Shown here one piece after another: positions 59,843 through 64,000 of a stretch of 64,000 nucleotides of DNA. The stretch covers positions 131,109 through 195,108 of the forward strand of contig CAVEFC010000001.1 of assembly GCA_963614875.1 (NCBI GenBank). Direction: 5' to 3'. The position numbers and the translations under genes are program-made. Below the pieces are notes generated by a model that worked only from the letters and a program-made list of their open reading frames with translations, ran no database searches and was not told the origin of the DNA. This DNA comes from CAG-841 sp963614875. Lineage in GTDB: Bacteria; Bacillota; Clostridia; Oscillospirales; CAG-272. Position 1 is the first letter of the stretch. The number at the start of each line of letters is the position of its first letter.

Positions 59843-61624
59843 ATGATAAAAAGACTTTTCAGAAGCATTCGTGAATATAAGCTTCCGTCAATTCTCACGT
59901 TTATATTCATTCTCGGCGAAGCAGCCATAGAATGTGTCATTCCGTTTATCACGGCAAAGCTGATAAACAGAATCGAAGGCGGCGCAGAAATGAGCGACCT
60001 TATAAAAACGGGTGTGCTTCTCGTTGTAATGGCAATAGCTTCGCTTGCCTGCGGAGGTATTGCCGGAATAACCTGTTCCAAGGCTTCATCAGGCTTTGCA
60101 AAAAACCTTCGTCACGACCTTTTCTCAAAGGTTCAGACCTATTCGTTTGAAAATATCGACAAATTTTCTTCATCGTCGCTCGTTACAAGACTTACGACCG
60201 ACGTAAGCAACGTTCAGAACGCTTATATGATGATAATCCGCACGGCAATCCGCTCGCCGCTTATGCTTATTTTCTCGGTGATAATGGCATATATAATGGG
60301 CGGCAAGCTTGCGACGCTTTTCGTTATTATAATTCCCGTGCTTGCCGTGGGACTTTTGATAATATCGAAAAAAGCAATGCCCGCATTCCGCCGCGTATTC
60401 AAAAAATATGACCGCCTCAACGAATCAATTGAGGAAAACGTCCGCGGAATGAGAGTTGTAAAGGGCTTTGCAAGAGAAGATTACGAAAAGAAAAAGTTCG
60501 GCACGGCGGCAGGCGATATCTGCAAGGATTTCACAAAAGCCGAAAGAATCGTTGCGCTCAACTCTCCTCTTATGCAGCTGTGCGTGTATTTCAATATGGC
60601 GTTTATTCTTGTGGTCGGCTCGAAGCTGATAATCACAAGCGCGGGAAGCTCTCTCGGCGTGGGCGAAATGTCCTCGATGCTGACCTACGGCTTCCAGATA
60701 CTTATGCAGCTTATGATGCTTGCAATGATATACGTTATGCTCACAATGTCGGTGGAATCCATGACGCGTATAGTCGAAGTGCTTGACGAAGAATCCGCGC
60801 TTACAAACGCTCCCGCGAAAACAGTCACCCTTCCCGACGGAAGCACGGTGAATTATCCCCTTACGGAGATAAAGGACGGTTCGATAGATTTTGACAACGT
60901 AAACTTCAAATATTCCAAAACGGCAAAGAAAAATGCCCTTTCCGATATAAATCTTCATATAAAATCGGGAATGACGATCGGTATTCTCGGCGGAACGGGC
61001 ACGGGAAAATCATCTCTCGTTCAGCTTATTCCGCGTCTTTACGACGTCACCGAGGGCTCTGTAAAGGTTGCCGGAAACGACGTGCGCGATTACGATCTCG
61101 TCGCGCTGCGCGATTCGGTTGCGTTCGTGCTTCAGAAAAACCTGCTGTTTTCCGGAACGATAAAGGATAATCTCCGCTGGGGCAACGAAAACGCAACGGA
61201 TGAGGAAATGATCGAAGCGTGCAAGCTCGCTCAGGCGGACGAATTCATATCCTCCTTCCCCGACGGCTACGACACGAAGATAGAACAGGGCGGCTCGAAC
61301 GTATCGGGCGGACAGAAGCAGCGTCTGTGTATTGCACGCGCGCTCCTCAAAAAGCCGAAGATACTTATTCTTGACGACTCGACGAGCGCGGTCGATATGA
61401 AAACCGACGCGCTTATAAGAGCAGGCTTCAAGAGCTTTATCCCCGAAACGACAAAGATAATAATCGCACAGCGTATAGCCTCCGTCATGGACGCGGATCT
61501 TATCGTCGTTATGGAAAACGGCAGAATCGTCGAAAGCGGCACTCATGACGAGCTTATGAAGTCAAGCGAAATTTATCGCGAAACATATATTCAGCAGATG
61601 AGCGGAGGTGAGGACAATGAATAA
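59843..61624 (+). CDS. ABC exporter half-transporter, degenerate-site subunit (TM287-like)
   Basis: A 593-residue protein with six transmembrane helices (about 18-310) and an ATPase domain: Walker A GGTGTGKSS, signature VSGGQKQR, and Walker B ILILDDSTSAVD with Asp in place of the catalytic Glu. The H-loop reads IAQRIASV, with Gln for the conserved His. Both changes mark the inactive site of heterodimeric exporters. It overlaps the next gene by eight bases. Confidence 0.88.
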   Translation: MIKRLFRSIREYKLPSILTFIFILGEAAIECVIPFITAKLINRIEGGAEMSDLIKTGVLLVVMAIASLACGGIAGITCSKASSGFAKNLRHDLFSKVQTYSFENIDKFSSSSLVTRLTTDVSNVQNAYMMIIRTAIRSPLMLIFSVIMAYIMGGKLATLFVIIIPVLAVGLLIISKKAMPAFRRVFKKYDRLNESIEENVRGMRVVKGFAREDYEKKKFGTAAGDICKDFTKAERIVALNSPLMQLCVYFNMAFILVVGSKLIITSAGSSLGVGEMSSMLTYGFQILMQLMMLAMIYVMLTMSVESMTRIVEVLDEESALTNAPAKTVTLPDGSTVNYPLTEIKDGSIDFDNVNFKYSKTAKKNALSDINLHIKSGMTIGILGGTGTGKSSLVQLIPRLYDVTEGSVKVAGNDVRDYDLVALRDSVAFVLQKNLLFSGTIKDNLRWGNENATDEEMIEACKLAQADEFISSFPDGYDTKIEQGGSNVSGGQKQRLCIARALLKKPKILILDDSTSAVDMKTDALIRAGFKSFIPETTKIIIAQRIASVMDADLIVVMENGRIVESGTHDELMKSSEIYRETYIQQMSGGEDNE

Positions 61625-63659
61625 AGGAATGAAGGGTATGCCTTCGAGAAGAATGGCGGGAGGCAAGCGTCCGAAAATGGACAAAAACCTTATGAAGCGT
61701 ATTCTCGGTCTTCTGATAAAATCCTACCCCGTGCTTATACCCATTGTTATAGTCTGCATAGTGCTTTCGGCTATTGTTTCTTCGATACCGTCGATTTTTA
61801 TGCAGAAGGTTTTCGCCACGGTGACAACGCACATCGAAACAATAAGAGAAGCCGCCGGAGTAAGCGGTCTGCAGACCATCTCAAAGGAATGGATATCCGC
61901 AAATTCCGCATATCTTTCCGAGCAGTGGGCTGCGGCAAAGGCGGAAATTCTGCCCATGATCGCAATACTTGTCGGGCTGTATGCGCTTTCGATAATATTC
62001 ATCACGGTACAGTCACAGCTTATGGCAAAGATAACGCAGGGCTTTCTTGACAAGATGCGCTGCAAAATGTTCGACGGAATGCAGAATCTGCCCATAAAAT
62101 ATTTCGATACTCACAAGCACGGCGACATAATGAGCTACTATACAAACGATATAGATACTCTCCGTCAGCTTATTTCGCAGTCGCTTCCCAGCCTTATTCA
62201 AGCGGCGATAATCGTTGTTACGGTATTCTTTATAATGCTCTGGTACAGCATACCGATGACGCTTGTAATTCTTCTCGGCATAAGCCTTATGATTCTTGTT
62301 TCAAAGAAGATAGGCGGCGGCTCGGCAAAATACTTTATCCGTCAGCAGCGCTCCGTAGCAAACTTTGAAGGCTACATTCAGGAAACGATGAACGGTCAGA
62401 AAGTGGTTAAGGTTTTCAATCACGAGAAAAAAGCCGAGGAAGAATTCGACAGAATAAACGATGAGCTTTTCGAGGACAGTCACAAAGCAAACGCATATGC
62501 AAACTGTCTCGGCCCGATAATAATGAACATAGGCAACATTCTTTACGTTATCTGCGCGATAGTCGGCGGACTTTTCATAACGCTTTCGGCAACAAACGTA
62601 AGCTTCCGCGGTCTTATCACGGCGGGAAGCTTTATAGCGCTTCCTTTCTCGATAGATATAATCGTGCCGTTCCTCAATATGACAAAGCAGTTCACGGGAA
62701 ACATAAATCAGGTTTCTCAGCAGATAAACTCGGTTATTATGGGTCTGGCGGGCGCAGGACGTGTGTTTGACCTTATGGACGAAAAGCCCGAAACCGACGA
62801 CGGCTATGTTACGCTTGTCAATTGCAGAATTGATGAAAACGGCAACATAACCGAAACAAAAGAGCGCACGGGCAAATGGGCGTGGAAGCATCCTCACGGC
62901 GACGGAACTCTCACCTATACGGAGCTTCGCGGCGATGTGCGTATGGTAAACGTTGATTTTGAATATGTTCCCGGAAAACCCGTGCTTCACGACGTTTCCG
63001 TCTATGCCGAACCCGGTCAGAAGGTGGCGTTCGTAGGTGCGACGGGCGCGGGAAAGACGACAATCACAAACCTTATCAACCGCTTTTACGATATCGCCGA
63101 CGGCAAAATCCGCTATGACGGCATAAACGTAAACAAAATAAAGAAAGCCGATCTTCGCCGTTCGCTCGGAATAGTGCTTCAGGATACGAACCTTTTCACA
63201 GGCTCGGTAATGGATAATATCCGCTACGGACGTCTTGACGCTACAGACGAGGAATGTATAGCAGCCGCAAAGCTTGCCGGCGCGGACGATTTCATAACCC
63301 GTCTGCCCGGAGGCTACGATACGGAGCTTTCAAACAACGGTGCAAACCTTTCGCAAGGTCAGCGTCAGCTTATCGCAATAGCGCGCGCCGCCGTTGCAGA
63401 TCCGCCCGTTATGATCCTTGACGAAGCTACCTCCTCTATAGACACAAGAACCGAAGCCATTGTTCAGAAGGGTATGGATAAGCTTATGGAGGGCAGAACG
63501 GTATTTGTCATTGCCCACAGGCTTTCGACGGTTCGCAACTCCGATGTTATTATGGTGCTTGATCACGGCAGGATAATCGAACGCGGAAATCACGAAAAGC
63601 TTATTGCCGAAAAAGGCGTTTATTATCAGCTTTATACCGGTGCCTTCGAACTCGAATAA
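61617..63659 (+). CDS. ABC exporter half-transporter, catalytic subunit (TM288-like)
   Basis: A 680-residue partner. It has six transmembrane helices, a long loop between helices 1 and 2 (about residues 62-115), and an insertion before the ATPase domain (about 400-435, NCRIDENGNITETKER). Walker A is GATGAGKTT, signature LSQGQRQL, Walker B MILDEATSSID with Glu, and H-loop AHRLSTV. It supplies the active site of the dimer. GGAGGTG lies seven bases before ATG 61617. Export of a drug or peptide is likely, substrate unknown. Confidence 0.9.
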   Translation: MNKGMKGMPSRRMAGGKRPKMDKNLMKRILGLLIKSYPVLIPIVIVCIVLSAIVSSIPSIFMQKVFATVTTHIETIREAAGVSGLQTISKEWISANSAYLSEQWAAAKAEILPMIAILVGLYALSIIFITVQSQLMAKITQGFLDKMRCKMFDGMQNLPIKYFDTHKHGDIMSYYTNDIDTLRQLISQSLPSLIQAAIIVVTVFFIMLWYSIPMTLVILLGISLMILVSKKIGGGSAKYFIRQQRSVANFEGYIQETMNGQKVVKVFNHEKKAEEEFDRINDELFEDSHKANAYANCLGPIIMNIGNILYVICAIVGGLFITLSATNVSFRGLITAGSFIALPFSIDIIVPFLNMTKQFTGNINQVSQQINSVIMGLAGAGRVFDLMDEKPETDDGYVTLVNCRIDENGNITETKERTGKWAWKHPHGDGTLTYTELRGDVRMVNVDFEYVPGKPVLHDVSVYAEPGQKVAFVGATGAGKTTITNLINRFYDIADGKIRYDGINVNKIKKADLRRSLGIVLQDTNLFTGSVMDNIRYGRLDATDEECIAAAKLAGADDFITRLPGGYDTELSNNGANLSQGQRQLIAIARAAVADPPVMILDEATSSIDTRTEAIVQKGMDKLMEGRTVFVIAHRLSTVRNSDVIMVLDHGRIIERGNHEKLIAEKGVYYQLYTGAFELE

Positions 63660-63860
63660 CCTGCTTTTCTTTGAAAAAGGAAAGCAGGCACCGTACTTTT
63701 CTTCGAGAAGAAACCGTACTTTTCTTCGAGAAGAAAAGTAGGCAAAAGAAGCTTCAGTTATCGGGGACGATATACAGAGTTTTCAGTACCTGCGCTGACA
63801 GAGCTTGTTAAAAAGGCAAAAGAAGCTTCGGTTATCGGGGACGATATACAGAGTTTATAA
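63660..63860. repeat. Intergenic repeat copies B and C with duplicated hairpins
   Basis: A hairpin at 63660-63688 (one G-U compensated pair relative to copy A) is followed by a 23-base piece (CCGTACTTTTCTTCGAGAAG and three more) occurring twice from 63691, then by units from 63741 and 63815 that match the unit at 41759. The two units are 74 bases apart. Confidence 0.75.
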
Positions 63861-63950
63861 AGCGTTCTCCCATTGGAGAGATTTGCAAATGCGCAGCGTT
63901 TGCGCAGCCTCGCCGAAAAAAGACAAAACCCTTTCAATAATCTACGCAAA

Positions 63951-63978
63951 AAATCCGCCCGCGTGGGCGGATTTTTTT
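63951..63978. terminator. Intrinsic terminator near right edge
   Basis: AAATCCGCCC-GCGT-GGGCGGATTT followed by T-run. No gene can be supported between the repeat and this point; the remaining bases to 64000 are too short to assign. Confidence 0.75.
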
Positions 63979-64000
63979 GCTTTTTCCGGTCTTATACCGT

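Noticed and set aside
63758..63949. 63-codon minus-strand frame at the right end
   Set aside because: It lies inside the repeat copies and has no ribosome binding site.

Overview
The window looks like the chromosome of a spore-forming Clostridia-type Firmicute. It carries spoIIR, a WalRK-YycHI operon, BioY, TrmK, a degenerate-site ABC exporter pair and consensus sigma-A promoters. Chromosomal genes favour the isoleucine codon ATA strongly. No rRNA, tRNA or CRISPR array was seen.

Positions 1 to about 8,830 are the right-hand part of an integrated mobilizable or conjugative element; its left end lies outside the window. On the minus strand it carries a 1,023-residue protein with the conserved blocks of the eukaryotic-type RNA-dependent RNA polymerase (RdRP) family, including a DYDGD catalytic motif, translationally coupled to an unknown partner that runs off the window. 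On the plus strand are a hairpin-rich candidate oriT, mobC, a relaxase with Sel1-like repeats, a mobB-like membrane protein encoded in another frame inside the relaxase gene, a small protein and a large serine recombinase. The RdRP-like gene is the best candidate here for a poorly described system.

From about 8,950 to 22,300 the chromosome carries spoIIR, an XRE regulator, tdk-PHP phosphatase-anion permease, bioY, a cupin, trkA-trkH, a hydrolase, an EF-G paralogue, a DUF1858 protein, trmK and a Nif3-like protein. From 22,300 to 26,300 a heterodimeric ABC exporter sits behind a promoter, a 23-codon leader peptide and an intrinsic terminator, the layout of ribosome-mediated attenuation. From 26,350 to 33,850 a minus-strand operon runs DUF3810 protein-walR-walK-yycH-yycI-murA. 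radC, uvrB and uvrA follow, then a NYN-domain protein, an aminotransferase and the rplI-dnaB-tilS-hpt operon.

From 45,700 to 50,950 an operon for extracellular O-acylation holds an MBOAT acyltransferase flanked by two SGNH proteins that carry BspA-type leucine-rich repeats in opposite domain order. Then come a eukaryotic-type phosphomannomutase-like HAD protein and a GH28-like glycosidase without a signal peptide. A yybP-ykoY-type manganese riboswitch precedes a Ca/Mn-type P-ATPase. A GNAT protein, a LamG-esterase and a second heterodimeric ABC exporter close the coding part. The last 340 bases hold copies of a roughly 74-base intergenic repeat that also occurs near 41,760.
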